Shown piece after piece: positions 8,131 to 18,035 of a stretch of 64,000 bases of DNA. The stretch comes from an uncultured Bacteroides sp. (GTDB lineage: Bacteria > Bacteroidota > Bacteroidia > Bacteroidales > Bacteroidaceae): assembly GCA_945833835.1 (NCBI GenBank), contig CAMAFR010000010.1, forward strand, positions 1-64,000, written 5' to 3'. Both the position numbers and the translations under genes were made by a program. The notes under the pieces are model-generated. The model made no database searches, was not told the DNA's origin, and worked only from the letters and a program-made list of their open reading frames with translations. Position 1 is the stretch's first letter. Each line of letters starts with the position of its first letter.

Positions 8131-9195
8131 ATGGCCCCGAACGATAATACCAGAAAGTTTATGATGGACGTTTGTCATTACCCTTTGTTGGCCCATAACA
8201 CGTTTCATATAGATGTCTATGCCCGCCGGTTTGTGGAGTATGGGTCGGTAGGAGAATTGCAGTGGTTTCTGGCCACCGCCGCTCCCGGAGAGTTGGCGCA
8301 TCTGTTGCACATCGGTGGCGGCAGCAACCTGCTGTTTACGTCTGATTTTGAGGGAATCATCCTTCATTCGGGTATCCGTGGCCGCGAAATCGTCGGCGAG
8401 GATGCCGGGACGGTCACGGTGCGGGTAGGGGCCGCCGAGGTGTGGGACGACCTGGTGGCCTATGCCGTGGGGCAGGGCTGGTATGGTGCAGAGAACCTTT
8501 CCTTGATTCCCGGTGAGGTCGGTGCGTCGGCCGTGCAGAACATCGGTGCCTATGGCGTAGAGGCCAAGGACCTTATCCGGCAGGTGGAGACCGTACGGGT
8601 GGCCACCGGAGAAGTGAAGACGTTTGAGGTGGCCGATTGCGGTTATGCCTACCGGAGCAGTGTGTTCAAAGGCAGTCTGAAGGGGCAGTACATCGTGACG
8701 CACGTCACCTACCGTTTCAGCAAAGAGCCGTCGTTCCGGTTGGAGTACGGCAATATCCGTGCCGTGCTGGAGCAGGAGGGAGGTGTCCCTACCTTGCAGC
8801 GCGTGCGCGACTGCATCATCCGTATCCGTCGGGAAAAGCTGCCCGATCCTCAAGTGACGGGGAATGCCGGGAGCTTTTTCATGAATCCCGTCCTCACGGA
8901 GCGGCAGTTCGGCCGGCTGTTGCAAGATTGGCCCGACATGCCCCATTACCCGGCCGGTGAAGGAATGGTGAAAGTGCCTGCCGGCTGGCTGATTGACCGG
9001 TGCGGCTGGAAAGGCAAGTCGATGGGGAAGGCCGGTGTGCACGACCGTCAGGCGTTGGTGTTGGTCAACAGAGGGGGAGCCTGCGGCGCGGACATTGTCC
9101 GTCTGGCGGAGGCCATTGTGGAGTCGGTGCGTCAGCGTTTCGGCATCTCTCTGCAGCCCGAGGTGAATTATGTGGGTCATGGACTCAAGGAGTGA
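8131..9195 (+). CDS. murB: UDP-N-acetylmuramate dehydrogenase
   Basis: This FAD enzyme reduces UDP-GlcNAc-enolpyruvate to UDP-MurNAc in the cytoplasm, an early peptidoglycan step. Family signatures are the FAD-binding GGGSNLLFTSDF, LSLIPGEVGASAVQNIGAYG, the proton-donor serine region GNAGSFFMNP, and the C-terminal LQPEVNYVG. The start is uncertain. ATG 8131 has the better ribosome-binding site (GGGGGAG). Alignment memory for Bacteroidales MurB favours 8161 or 8164, which would give a protein starting with MMDVCHYPLLAHNTF. The gene sits between a DUF4348 lipoprotein and an MBL hydrolase, with 15-bp and 9-bp gaps. Confidence 0.95.
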   Translation: MAPNDNTRKFMMDVCHYPLLAHNTFHIDVYARRFVEYGSVGELQWFLATAAPGELAHLLHIGGGSNLLFTSDFEGIILHSGIRGREIVGEDAGTVTVRVGAAEVWDDLVAYAVGQGWYGAENLSLIPGEVGASAVQNIGAYGVEAKDLIRQVETVRVATGEVKTFEVADCGYAYRSSVFKGSLKGQYIVTHVTYRFSKEPSFRLEYGNIRAVLEQEGGVPTLQRVRDCIIRIRREKLPDPQVTGNAGSFFMNPVLTERQFGRLLQDWPDMPHYPAGEGMVKVPAGWLIDRCGWKGKSMGKAGVHDRQALVLVNRGGACGADIVRLAEAIVESVRQRFGISLQPEVNYVGHGLKE

Positions 9196-9204
9196 GGAAA
9201 CGAT

Positions 9205-9981
9205 ATGAAGTTGACGATTTTAGGAAGTGGAACATCGAGCGGCGTCCCCCAGGTGGGATGCTCGTGTGAGGTGTGCAAGAGCACGGATGCGCGCGACCGC
9301 AGGTTGCGTTGTTCGGGCCTGGTGGAAGTGGAGGGGGTGCGTCTGTTGATTGACTGCGGCCCGGATTTCCGCGAACAGTGTCTGCGGTTGCCGGAGTACG
9401 GGCCGATAGACGCCGTGTTGGTCACGCACGAACACTACGACCATGTGGGAGGCCTGGACGACCTGCGCCCCTTTTGTGTCTTCCGCGACGTGCCTGTCTA
9501 TGCCGAGGAGGTGGTGTGCGACCGGCTGCGCCAGCGTTTGCCGTATTGTTTTGCGGAGCGGCTGTATCCGGGTGTGCCGCGTATCTTGCTGGAGCGTGTC
9601 TGTCCCGGCCAGGCGTTTCGGGTGGGCAATGCCGCCGGCCAGACGGTCGAGGTGCTGCCGTTCCGGGTGATGCACGGCGGGCTGCCTATCGTGGGGTACC
9701 GCATCGGCAGGATGGCCTGGATTACCGATATGCTGACGATGCCCGAAAGCTCGTTGGCGGCCTTGGGACAACTGGACTTGCTGGTGATGAATGCCCTGCG
9801 CCGGGAGGCGCATCCCTCGCACCAGTCGCTGGAGGAGGCGTTGGTACAGTGCCGGCGCATCGGTGCCGCCGAGACGTATCTCATCCATTTCAGTCATCAG
9901 ATAGGCTTGCACGCCCAGGTGGAGCCGACCCTTCCGCCCCATGTGCATCTGGCCTACGACGGGCTGGAACTGGTCATTTGA
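9205..9981 (+). CDS. MBL-fold metallo-hydrolase (PhnP-like)
   Basis: The 258-residue protein has the metallo-beta-lactamase metal motif HEHYDHVGGLDD (THxHxDH type), preceded by LLIDCGPDFREQ and followed by WITDM and the C-terminal HFSH. The N-terminus GSGTSSGVPQVGCSCEVC, with its Cys pair, resembles the PhnP/phosphoribosyl cyclic phosphodiesterase branch and the common Bacteroidetes hydrolase of that type. No phn genes are nearby, so the substrate is open. It is the last gene of the murB operon and overlaps the convergent mltG by eight bases. Confidence 0.88.
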   Translation: MKLTILGSGTSSGVPQVGCSCEVCKSTDARDRRLRCSGLVEVEGVRLLIDCGPDFREQCLRLPEYGPIDAVLVTHEHYDHVGGLDDLRPFCVFRDVPVYAEEVVCDRLRQRLPYCFAERLYPGVPRILLERVCPGQAFRVGNAAGQTVEVLPFRVMHGGLPIVGYRIGRMAWITDMLTMPESSLAALGQLDLLVMNALRREAHPSHQSLEEALVQCRRIGAAETYLIHFSHQIGLHAQVEPTLPPHVHLAYDGLELVI

Positions 9982-10999
9982 TGCGGCGTCTGTTCAGTGC
10001 CTGCTGGTAGCGGCGGGCATTGGCCGTATGCTCGGCCCAGGTGGTGGCAAAGTGATGATAGCCCGAAAAGTCTTCTTTGGCACACATATATATATAAGGA
10101 TGGCGCGCATAGTGCAACACGCTTTCCAGTCCTTCGATGGAAGGGATGCGGATAGGGCCGGGCGGCAGTCCGGTGTGCAGGTAGGTGTTGTAAGGCGTGT
10201 CGGTCTGCAGATGTGTGTGCAGGATGCGCTTCAGTCCGAACGCTTGTAGTCCGAATTTCACGGTGGGGTCTGCCTGCAGCAGCATCCCTTTGTGCAGCCG
10301 GTTGAGGTAGAGTCCGGCTATCATCGGCTTCTCGTCTTTCTTGGCGGTTTCCTCTTCTACAATAGAGGCCAGTGTGGCCACCTCTATCGGGGTCAGTCCT
10401 ATTTGGCGGGCCAGTTCCTTGCGCTCGTCTGTCCAGTACCGGTCATATTCGCGTTTCATGCGTTGCAACAGCTCGGCGGGCGAGAGGGTCCAGTACACTT
10501 CATACGTGTTGGGGAGGAAGAGGGCCGGCAGCGTCTGTCGGTCAAAGCCCAGGCGGGCTATGAAGGCGCTGTCCGCCAGCTGTGTGGCGATGGCGGTCGA
10601 GTCGGCCATCAGTTTCCGTCCCAGCACTTGTGCCATTCGGCCGGTCGTGCGGACACTGGGGACCACCAGCCGGACGGGGGTCTGATGTCCGTGCCGCAAC
10701 CGGTTGAACAGCTCGAACGTGCGGACAGAGGCATCCGCCCGATAGGCACCGGGACGAATCTGCCGGGGATAGCCATAGAGGGCGGCCAGCATTTTGAATC
10801 CGGTCAGGGACGAGGCGTGCAGCTGTTCCGTCAGCTTGACATAGACAGAGTCTGCCGTATCGTCGGCATCAATGTACAGGTAGGTGGCCCGTTCTACTTG
10901 GAACGGACGTCCTGTGAGTAACGTATAGACACCGCCGGAGGCTGCCGACAGCAGGCAGACCGTGCAGAGGACCGGCAGGAATCGCTTGTTCTTCGTCAT
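9974..10999 (-). CDS. mltG: Endolytic murein transglycosylase (MltG/YceG family)
   Basis: The 341-residue protein has one N-terminal membrane segment (about residues 7-25) and a periplasmic YceG domain. The catalytic glutamate is in ASIVEEET, followed by NRLHKGMLLQADPTVKF and the C-terminal TGLPPGPIRIPS and YMCAKEDFSGYHHF blocks typical of MltG. The enzyme is thought to cut nascent glycan strands and set their length. The start at MTKNKRFL is chosen because the -7 element at 11028-11035 lies just upstream; a longer frame from 11146 would begin before it. The stop overlaps the MBL gene end. Confidence 0.93.
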   Translation of the reverse strand: MTKNKRFLPVLCTVCLLSAASGGVYTLLTGRPFQVERATYLYIDADDTADSVYVKLTEQLHASSLTGFKMLAALYGYPRQIRPGAYRADASVRTFELFNRLRHGHQTPVRLVVPSVRTTGRMAQVLGRKLMADSTAIATQLADSAFIARLGFDRQTLPALFLPNTYEVYWTLSPAELLQRMKREYDRYWTDERKELARQIGLTPIEVATLASIVEEETAKKDEKPMIAGLYLNRLHKGMLLQADPTVKFGLQAFGLKRILHTHLQTDTPYNTYLHTGLPPGPIRIPSIEGLESVLHYARHPYIYMCAKEDFSGYHHFATTWAEHTANARRYQQALNRRRIK

Positions 11000-11027
11000 T
11001 CCGTAAATGGTTGGTGATAACGGGAGG

Positions 11028-11035
11028 CAAAGGTA
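11028..11035 (-). promoter_or_regulatory. -7 element for mltG
   Basis: TACCTTTG on the minus strand, 29 bp ahead of the mltG start. It fixes the start at 10999. Confidence 0.55.
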
Positions 11036-11055
11036 TAAAATTTCGGCACAGCAAC

Positions 11056-11076
11056 GGGGGCTTCGGTCCCCTTTTC
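11056..11076. other. GC-rich hairpin with TTCG loop between divergent promoters
   Basis: GGGGGC-TTCG-GTCCCC is followed by TTTT on the plus strand. It looks like a small terminator, but no plus-strand gene ends before it. It lies upstream of both the mltG and dcuB promoters, so its role is unclear. Confidence 0.35.
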
Positions 11077-11163
11077 TTGTGGTGGGAGGGATGGAAACCG
11101 GCAAAAAGACAGAAAAAGACAAAAGTAATCCCTTCTGGAAGGACAATGAATGGGAAAAAAGTT

Positions 11164-11171
11164 TAATTTTG
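11164..11171 (+). promoter_or_regulatory. -7 element for dcuB-aspA
   Basis: TAATTTTG matches the Bacteroidetes -7 consensus and lies 88 bp before the dcuB start, leaving a leader of about 80 nt. No clear -33 TTTG is seen. Confidence 0.5.
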
Positions 11172-11258
11172 CCCGTGAAAGACAGTCATGGCACCGTCCT
11201 ATTACCGTTTTACCTTAAAATAATACATTAAAAACAACCCGAAAAAACAGTTCGCTTT

Positions 11259-12605
11259 ATGGCAACCGCTATCATTCTTTTACAGTTGGCCATTGTGTTG
11301 GCCCTTATTTTCATCGGTGCCCGTATCGGAGGCATCGGACTTGGCATCTACGGTATGGTGGGTGTGTTTATCCTTGTTTTTCTTTTCGGACTGAAGCCGG
11401 GCAGTATGCCGATTGACGTGATGTTCATCATCGTGTCGGTCATTACCGCCGCCGCCGCTTTGCAGGCGGCAGGAGGGTTGGACTACCTGGTGGGGGTGGC
11501 CGCCAAGTTCCTGCGCAAGCATCCCGAGAAAATCACCTACTATGGTCCGCTGGTCACCTGGCTGTTCTGTATCGTGGCCGGCACGGCGCATACGTGCTAT
11601 TCCCTGCTCCCCATCATCTCTGAAATCGCCACCAATTCGAAGATTCGTCCCGAACGTCCGCTGAGTGTCGCGACGATAGCGGCCTCGCTGGGCATTACCG
11701 GCAGTCCGGTGTCGGCGGCCACGGCTGCCATTATCAGTACCGACCTGCTGGGTGGGCAGGGTGTCGAGCTGAAAGACATCATGCTGGTGTGTATCCCGGC
11801 CTCGCTGGTGGCCATTCTGGTGGCGGCTTTTGTACAGAACCGGGTCGGTGTCGAGCTGGAGGACGACCCCGTCTACCAAAAACGGGTGGCCAAAGGCATC
11901 ATCAACCCCGAGGAGGACAGCCGCATCATTGACGAGATGATCAAGAACCCCAATCCGCGGGCCAAATATGCCGTGATTGCCTTTGTGTTCGGTGTCTTCC
12001 TGATTGTGCTCTACGGCAGTGTTCCCAGCATCCGTCCGTCGTATGTGGTGGATGGGGTAAGGCATTTCATCACCATGCCTCAGATTATCGAAATCATCAT
12101 GATGTCCATGGCCGCCGTCATTCTGTTGGTGGGCAAGGCCAGCGTGCATCATGCCGTGAAAGGCAACGTGTTTGGTGCAGGCATGAATGCCATGGTGGCC
12201 ATTTTCGGCATCGCCTGGATGGGGGATACGTTCTTCAACGGCAATCTGGACTTTTTCAAGACCCATATTGCCAGTATCGTGACGGAGTATCCGTTCTTGT
12301 TCGCCATCGCCCTTTTCTTCATGTCCATCATGCTGTTCTCACAGGCCGCCACGGTGCGCACGCTCTATCCGTTGGGCATCGGCCTGGGCATCCCGCCTTT
12401 GGCGTTGGTCGCCATGTTCCCGGCGGTGAACGGCTATTTCTTCCTGCCCAATTATCCGACGACTGTGGCCGCCATCAATTTTGACCGTACGGGCTCCACC
12501 CGCATCGGACGTTTTGTGGTGAACCATTCGTTCCAGCTGGCCGGCTTCATCACGACGTTCGTCTCCATCGGGCTGGGATACCTCATTGTGCAGCTGCTGT
12601 ATTGA
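11259..12605 (+). CDS. dcuB: Anaerobic C4-dicarboxylate transporter (Dcu family)
   Basis: The 448-residue inner-membrane protein has about 11-12 hydrophobic segments and Dcu-type sequences (GIYGMVGVFILVFLFGLKPG, GSPVSAATAAIISTDLLGG, and FFLPNYPTTVAAINFDRTGS near the C-terminus). Dcu carriers exchange aspartate, fumarate or malate for succinate in anaerobes. The aspartase gene follows 128 bp downstream with no promoter of its own visible. The pair would import aspartate, release ammonia, feed fumarate to fumarate reductase and export succinate. I use dcuB by family resemblance; DcuA cannot be excluded. Confidence 0.93.
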   Translation: MATAIILLQLAIVLALIFIGARIGGIGLGIYGMVGVFILVFLFGLKPGSMPIDVMFIIVSVITAAAALQAAGGLDYLVGVAAKFLRKHPEKITYYGPLVTWLFCIVAGTAHTCYSLLPIISEIATNSKIRPERPLSVATIAASLGITGSPVSAATAAIISTDLLGGQGVELKDIMLVCIPASLVAILVAAFVQNRVGVELEDDPVYQKRVAKGIINPEEDSRIIDEMIKNPNPRAKYAVIAFVFGVFLIVLYGSVPSIRPSYVVDGVRHFITMPQIIEIIMMSMAAVILLVGKASVHHAVKGNVFGAGMNAMVAIFGIAWMGDTFFNGNLDFFKTHIASIVTEYPFLFAIALFFMSIMLFSQAATVRTLYPLGIGLGIPPLALVAMFPAVNGYFFLPNYPTTVAAINFDRTGSTRIGRFVVNHSFQLAGFITTFVSIGLGYLIVQLLY

Positions 12606-12733
12606 CAGCCGGTGGACAAAGGTGGAATGCCGCCATCTCCCTGCGGTGGGGAAGCCTCTTGAACAAAACCTAAGAAATAAAAACGTAACAGCTTATAATC
12701 TAAAAAAACTAAGAACTTAAAATCTTAAGAACT

Positions 12734-14152
12734 ATGTCACAAGAAATGAATTTCAGAATTGAGTCGGACCTTTTGGGTGAATTGAAGGTTCCGGCAGATG
12801 CCCTCTATGGCGTACAGACCCAACGTGGTATCAACAATTATCACATCTCTCCTGTAAAGATGCTTGATTTCCCCGATTTCATCATTGCCATTGCGTATGT
12901 GAAGCTGGCGGCAGTAGAGACCAACCATACGCTGGGTGTCATCAATGATGAGATTGCCGGTGCCATTTCGCAGGCTTGCCGCGAAATCGTAGACGGCCAG
13001 TGGCACGAGAATTTCCCCATTGACATGGTGCAGGGAGGTGCCGGCACATCGGTCAACATGAATGCCAATGAAGTGATTGCCAACCGTGCACTGGAGATTC
13101 TGGGACACCAGAAGGGTGAATATCAGTACTGCTCGCCGAACGACCATTGCAACTGCGGACAAAGCACCAATGACGTTTATCCTACCTCTATCCGCCTGGC
13201 CTTGATCCGTATGAACGTCCGCTTAGTGGGTGCTTTGACCGGACTGATCAGCGCGTTGCGCTACAAAGGTGACGAATACAGCGACGCCATCAAGATGGGA
13301 CGTACCCAGCTGCAGGATGCTGTGCCGATGACGGTCGGCCAGGAATTCCATGCCTATGCCAACAACCTCGAAGAGGAAATCCTCAACCTGGAGCGTAACG
13401 TGAAACTGCTGCATGAAATCAATATGGGTGGTACGGCCATCGGTACAGGCCTGAACGCTGTCCCCGGTTTTGCCAAGCTGTGTGCCGCCAATCTGAGCAA
13501 ACTCACCGGCGAAGGATTCGTCTCGGCTTCCGACCTGGTGGAGGCCACTCCGGATACCGGTGCTTACGTCAGCTATTCGTCGGCGTTGAAACGTCTGGCC
13601 ATCAAGCTCTCCAAAATCTGTAACGACCTCCGTCTGATGGCTTCCGGTCCGCGTTGCGGTCTGAATGAAATCAACCTTCCGCCGAAGGCCCCCGGTTCGT
13701 CCATCATGCCGGGCAAGGTGAATCCCGTCATCCCCGAAGTGACCAACCAGGTTTGTTTCAAGGTCATCGGCAATGATACGACTGTCAGCTTTGCCGCTGA
13801 GGCCGGTCAGTTGGAACTCAATGTGATGGAGCCGATCATCACCGAAAGCCTGTTCGAAAGCCTCACTTGGCTGAAGAATGCCATTGAGACATTGACGGAA
13901 GAATGTATCCTCGGCATTACCGTCAACCGCGAACGTTGCTACGAAATGGTGAAGAACAGTATCGGTATCGTTACTGCCCTGAACCCGTACATCGGCTATA
14001 AGAACTGTAGCAAGGTAGCCAAGGAAGCGTTGGTGACCAACCGTTCGGTCTACGACATTGTGCTGGAAAAACAGCTCATGACCCAGGAAGACCTGGACAA
14101 GGCGCTCGATCCGGCCCACATGCTGCACTCGCACAAATTTACGCTGAAGTAA
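12734..14152 (+). CDS. aspA: Aspartate ammonia-lyase (aspartase)
   Basis: This 472-residue cytosolic enzyme converts L-aspartate to fumarate and ammonia. The fumarase/aspartase signature with the catalytic serine loop is present as GSSIMPGKVNPVIPE, along with GGAGTSVNMNANEV and NDVYPTSIRLA. Length and N-terminus (RIESDLLGELKVPADALYG) match the aspartase branch rather than class II fumarase. It follows dcuB and ends at a strong bidirectional terminator shared with clpB. Confidence 0.96.
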   Translation: MSQEMNFRIESDLLGELKVPADALYGVQTQRGINNYHISPVKMLDFPDFIIAIAYVKLAAVETNHTLGVINDEIAGAISQACREIVDGQWHENFPIDMVQGGAGTSVNMNANEVIANRALEILGHQKGEYQYCSPNDHCNCGQSTNDVYPTSIRLALIRMNVRLVGALTGLISALRYKGDEYSDAIKMGRTQLQDAVPMTVGQEFHAYANNLEEEILNLERNVKLLHEINMGGTAIGTGLNAVPGFAKLCAANLSKLTGEGFVSASDLVEATPDTGAYVSYSSALKRLAIKLSKICNDLRLMASGPRCGLNEINLPPKAPGSSIMPGKVNPVIPEVTNQVCFKVIGNDTTVSFAAEAGQLELNVMEPIITESLFESLTWLKNAIETLTEECILGITVNRERCYEMVKNSIGIVTALNPYIGYKNCSKVAKEALVTNRSVYDIVLEKQLMTQEDLDKALDPAHMLHSHKFTLK

Positions 14153-14177
14153 AAGGTTGAGTGCCTGAAAAGAAGAA

Positions 14178-14228
14178 GGGGGTGCCTGGTTCGAGAATGT
14201 TTTCGAACCAGACACCCCCTCTCTTTTG
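14178..14228. terminator. Bidirectional terminator between aspA and clpB
   Basis: A 17-bp stem (14178-14194 with 14203-14219, one mismatch, GGGGGTG at the base) is flanked by an A-rich stretch on the left and TCTCTTTT on the right. It can serve both convergent genes. Confidence 0.85.
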
Positions 14229-14239
14229 AGGAAAAGCCG

Positions 14240-16828
14240 TCAGTTGCGGAATCGCAGGGCCTGCCCCTCACGCTCCACGATGATGGGGCGGTGGCGGTCC
14301 ACTTCCTGGCCCAGCAGCTTCTTCGAGAGGTCGTTCAGCAGGTAACGCTGGATGGCCCTCTTCACCGGACGGGCACCGAACTCAGGGTCGTAGCCGGCAG
14401 TGGCAATGAAGTCGATGGCCTCGTCGGTCATCTGCAGCGTGACCCCGTTCTCGTCCAGCATCCGTTTGATGCCGCCTATCTGCAGGCGTACAATCTGTTC
14501 TATCTGCTGTCGGTTGAGCGGTTCGAACATGATGGTCTCGTCAATACGGTTCAGGAACTCGGGGCGGATGGTCTTCTTCAGCAGGTTCATCACCTCGTTT
14601 TTGGTCTCGTCCACTATCTGGTCATGGTTCCGTTCCGTGATTTTCTCGAACTGGCTCTGGATGTACGAGCTGCCGAGGTTGGAGGTCATGATGATGATGG
14701 TGTTCTTGAAGTTCACCAACCGTCCCTTGTTGTCGGTCAGCCGTCCGTCATCCAGAACTTGCAGCAGGATGTTGAACACGTCGGGATGTGCCTTCTCTAT
14801 TTCATCGAAGAGCACCACCGAGTATGGTTTCCGCCGTACCGCTTCTGTCAGTTGTCCGCCCTCATCATAGCCCACGTATCCCGGAGGCGCGCCAATGAGT
14901 CGTGACACGGTGTGTTTCTCCTGATACTCGCTCATGTCGATACGGGTCATCAGCGACTCGTCGTCGAACAGGTATTCGGCCAGTGCCTTGGCCAGCTCCG
15001 TCTTGCCCACACCGGTCGTGCCCAGGAAGATGAAGGAGCCGATAGGACGTTTCGGGTCTTGCAGTCCGGCACGGCTGCGGCGTACGGCATCGGCAACGGC
15101 GGCAATGGCCTCGTCCTGTCCGATGACCCGCCGGTGCAGCTCGTCTTCCAGGTGCAGCAGCTTTTCGCGTTCGCTTTGCAGCATCTTGCTCACCGGGATG
15201 CCTGTCCAGCGTGACACCACGTCGGCGATGTCTTCGGCGGTCACTTCCTCCTTAATCATGGCACTGTCGCCCTGTTGCTTTTTCAGGGTTTCCTGGATGC
15301 TTTTGATTTCGGCTTCCAGGGCTTGCAGCTTGCCGTAGCGTATCTCGGCCACCTTGCCATAGTCGCCCTCCCGTTCCGCCTTGTCGGCCTCGAACTTCAG
15401 TTGCTCTATGGCCTGCTTGTTGGCCTGAATCTTGCCTACCAGTGCCTTTTCGCTCTCCCATTTGGCCTTGTAGGAGGTTTCCTGCTCTTTCAGCTCGGCG
15501 ATTTCCTTGTTCAGCTGCGCCAGTTTGGCCTCGTCCTTTTCGCGCTTGATGGCCTCGCGCTCTATTTCGAGCTGTTTCAGCCGGCGTTCTATTTCATCCA
15601 GTTCTTCCGGCAGCGAGTCCCGTTCCATCCGCAGTTTGGCGGCTGCCTCGTCCATCAGGTCAATGGCCTTGTCGGGCAGGAAACGTTCGGTGATGTACCG
15701 GTTGCTCAGCTCAACGGCGGCAATGATGGCCTCGTCCTTGATGCGCACCTGATGGTGGTTCTCGTAGCGTTCTTTCAGCCCTCGCAGGATGGAGATGGAG
15801 CTGGCGGTGTCCGGCTCATCCACCATGACGGTCTGGAAACGGCGTTCGAGTGCCTTGTCTTTCTCGAAATACTTCTGGTATTCGTCGAGGGTCGTGGCAC
15901 CGATGCTGCGCAGTTCGCCGCGGGCCAGCGCCGGCTTCAGGATGTTGGCGGCGTCCATGGCGCCTTCTCCCTTGCCGGCTCCCACCAAGGTGTGGATTTC
16001 GTCAATGAAGAGGATGATGTTGCCGTCTGATTGGGTCACTTCGTTGATGACCGACTTCAGCCGCTCCTCAAACTCACCTTTGTATTTGGCCCCGGCCACC
16101 AACGCTCCCATATCCAGCGAGTAGAGCTGTTTGTTCTTCAGGTTTTCGGGAACGTCGCCCCGCAGGATACGTTGCGCCAGCCCTTCCACGATGGCGGTTT
16201 TTCCGGTACCCGGTTCACCAATCAGGATAGGGTTGTTCTTGGTGCGTCGGCTCAGAATCTGGAGCACCCGCCGGATTTCATCGTCACGGCCGATGACCGG
16301 GTCGAGTTTTCCGTTGCGGGCCGCTTCTATCAGATTGATGGCATATTTGTTCAATGACTGGTACGTGTCTTCGCTCGAAGGTGAAGTGACGTTTTTCCCT
16401 TGGCGCAGTTCGCTGATGGCGGTGCGCAGATCCTTGTCGGTCAGTCCGGCATCCTTCAGCAGTGCCGAAACGGTCGACTTCACATGGAGCAGTGCCAGCA
16501 AGATGGCCTCCAGTGACACATATTCATCGTTGAGTTCTTTAGAGAAGTCCACGGCTTTCTGCAACACCTCGTTGGTGGTGCGGCTCAGGTAGGGTTCTCC
16601 TCCCGACACCTTCGGCAGGGAGGCGATCTGCCGGTCAAGTACCGTCTCGATTTGTGCGCCGTTCATGCCCAGTTTCTGGAAGATGAAGTTGGTGACGTTC
16701 TCGCCCACCTTCAGCACACCCGCCAGCAAGTGCTCCGGCTCGATGGCTTGCTGTCCCCGGTTCTGGACCAGATTGACCGCTTCTTGCACCGCCTCTTGCG
16801 ATTTGATTGTAAAGTTGTTAAAGTTCAT
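14240..16828 (-). CDS. clpB: ATP-dependent disaggregase ClpB
   Basis: The 862-residue Hsp100 chaperone refolds aggregated proteins with DnaK. It has an N-terminal Clp repeat domain (1-145), first AAA+ module with Walker [14 protein letters not shown] and Walker B ILFIDEIH, the long coiled middle domain (about 400-530), and second AAA+ module with [17 protein letters not shown] and [10 protein letters not shown]. The start [13 protein letters not shown] (16828) has a strong GGAG ribosome-binding site and matches the family; a 36-residue upstream extension from 16936 is rejected. No TAnnTTTG element is visible upstream, and an inverted repeat (16919-16939) lies there instead, which may indicate stress-specific control. 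Confidence 0.97.
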   Translation of the reverse strand: MNFNNFTIKSQEAVQEAVNLVQNRGQQAIEPEHLLAGVLKVGENVTNFIFQKLGMNGAQIETVLDRQIASLPKVSGGEPYLSRTTNEVLQKAVDFSKELNDEYVSLEAILLALLHVKSTVSALLKDAGLTDKDLRTAISELRQGKNVTSPSSEDTYQSLNKYAINLIEAARNGKLDPVIGRDDEIRRVLQILSRRTKNNPILIGEPGTGKTAIVEGLAQRILRGDVPENLKNKQLYSLDMGALVAGAKYKGEFEERLKSVINEVTQSDGNIILFIDEIHTLVGAGKGEGAMDAANILKPALARGELRSIGATTLDEYQKYFEKDKALERRFQTVMVDEPDTASSISILRGLKERYENHHQVRIKDEAIIAAVELSNRYITERFLPDKAIDLMDEAAAKLRMERDSLPEELDEIERRLKQLEIEREAIKREKDEAKLAQLNKEIAELKEQETSYKAKWESEKALVGKIQANKQAIEQLKFEADKAEREGDYGKVAEIRYGKLQALEAEIKSIQETLKKQQGDSAMIKEEVTAEDIADVVSRWTGIPVSKMLQSEREKLLHLEDELHRRVIGQDEAIAAVADAVRRSRAGLQDPKRPIGSFIFLGTTGVGKTELAKALAEYLFDDESLMTRIDMSEYQEKHTVSRLIGAPPGYVGYDEGGQLTEAVRRKPYSVVLFDEIEKAHPDVFNILLQVLDDGRLTDNKGRLVNFKNTIIIMTSNLGSSYIQSQFEKITERNHDQIVDETKNEVMNLLKKTIRPEFLNRIDETIMFEPLNRQQIEQIVRLQIGGIKRMLDENGVTLQMTDEAIDFIATAGYDPEFGARPVKRAIQRYLLNDLSKKLLGQEVDRHRPIIVEREGQALRFRN

Positions 16829-16918
16829 ATCTTGTCTCCTTTCTGTCTGTTTGGTTTCTGGTTGTGAATAACGCTGAACCTCCTGCAAATGTTCTGCCAT
16901 TGCGTTTTGGAAAGAAAA

Positions 16919-16939
16919 TTTATGACGAATTGTCATAAA
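16919..16939. promoter_or_regulatory. Candidate operator upstream of clpB
   Basis: TTTATGAC-GAATT-GTCATAAA is a perfect 8-bp inverted repeat with a 5-bp spacer, about 90 bp upstream of the clpB start. A third half-site-like GTCATAA occurs at 16964-16970. It looks like a dimeric regulator site. No CIRCE element is evident. Confidence 0.4.
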
Positions 16940-17076
16940 ATGCTGTAAACCAACTGAAAATATGTCATAATATCCGACAAAATGACGATGGTGCTATCAA
17001 TGGGTGTTCGGAGTTGAAGGACTTCATGACCCCAAAAAACACCTCTCCAAGGAGTGGGTTTCTCAGATTTCATTGC

Positions 17077-17084
17077 TATCTTTG
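17077..17084 (+). promoter_or_regulatory. -7 element for the gene at 17112
   Basis: TATCTTTG matches the consensus and lies 28 bp before the ATG. Confidence 0.55.
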
Positions 17085-17111
17085 TCCTGCCTCTGATGGC
17101 TTAGAAATAGA

Positions 17112-17924
17112 ATGACACCCAACATGGAACAACAGAAGGATAATAAGGAAAGACGATTTTGGAGCAGGCTGTTTTCAGACAAAGCATGGTGGCTGGGCGT
17201 GTTGTCAAACGTGCTTGCCACCGTCATCGGTATCGCATTGACCATCGGAGTGACCTACTATTCCGAGATTCGGCATGACAGGGAGCAGGGACGGATCATC
17301 ATGTTTAAGGTCATCGAGAAGCTCAAGGCCGATAGTGTGGCGGCCAATCATAAGATGGAGTCGATAGACGGACAATTAAAGGCTTGCGAAGGACTGCTTG
17401 CGATATACAAAGAGAATGGGAAGAGTATGCAGGGCGTTGCAGACAGTGTCATCAAGAAGTATATGAACGTGATTGGAAATTATCAGTTCAGTGGACTGAA
17501 CGGCAGCCTCGAAATGTATTTCTACGACCCTAACGTCATGCGTCAGATAGGCAATCAGGCACTTTACACCGTATTCTCGTTGGCCATCCAGGTGGACAAA
17601 AAGTGTGTGGAGGAAATGGAACGTCTTAACAGCATACAGTGGAACGTCTTGCAACAGGCGGTCAAAAAATCAGGGGCCGAAGACAAAAACATACAGCAAA
17701 CAGCAGAGGAGTTGATTCGGGAAGGTTTTGTACCAGATTATTATGCAAACCTCTATATGTCTTTATTGAAAGGGTACAAGGATTTTTACGGCGCTACCAT
17801 ACCTCAACTGCTGAAAGAAATGAAATCAAGCGAAAAGGAGTATCTGGAATTTCAGAATAGTCAGTGGGAGGAACAGGATTCGTTCGAAATCAGCACACAC
17901 CATGAAATGAGAAAAGAGGAATAG
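17112..17924 (+). CDS. Single-pass membrane protein of unknown function
   Basis: The 270-residue product has a charged N-terminus (about 30 residues) and one strong transmembrane helix around residues 37-58 (WLGVLSNVLATVIGIALTIG). After the helix comes a mainly helical region with heptad-like spacing (EKLKADSVAANHKMESIDGQ). I recognise no domain. The second part would lie in the periplasm if the positive-inside rule holds. ATG 17112 and ATG 17124 (MEQQKDNKE) are both possible starts. It stands alone between clpB (divergent) and the gene pair at 18036, which has its own promoter. Confidence 0.7.
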   Translation: MTPNMEQQKDNKERRFWSRLFSDKAWWLGVLSNVLATVIGIALTIGVTYYSEIRHDREQGRIIMFKVIEKLKADSVAANHKMESIDGQLKACEGLLAIYKENGKSMQGVADSVIKKYMNVIGNYQFSGLNGSLEMYFYDPNVMRQIGNQALYTVFSLAIQVDKKCVEEMERLNSIQWNVLQQAVKKSGAEDKNIQQTAEELIREGFVPDYYANLYMSLLKGYKDFYGATIPQLLKEMKSSEKEYLEFQNSQWEEQDSFEISTHHEMRKEE

Positions 17925-17991
17925 TCGCTGACGGGAGATGGACGGACTGCAAATTTCTGGCAGAAACCATCCACCATACAATAAATCTCCG

Positions 17992-17999
17992 TACCTTTG
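17992..17999 (+). promoter_or_regulatory. -7 element for the gene pair at 18036
   Basis: TACCTTTG, 36 bp before the ATG at 18036. A longer reading frame from a TTG at 17997 overlaps this element and is therefore unlikely. Confidence 0.6.
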
Positions 18000-18035
18000 G
18001 ACGCATGGAACAGATATCGAACTCACGTAAAAACA

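Noticed and set aside
7354..9180. Open frame of 608 codons on the minus strand opposite the DUF4348 and murB genes
   Set aside because: It is His/Gln/Pro-rich and antisense to two recognised proteins; a shadow of third-position GC bias.
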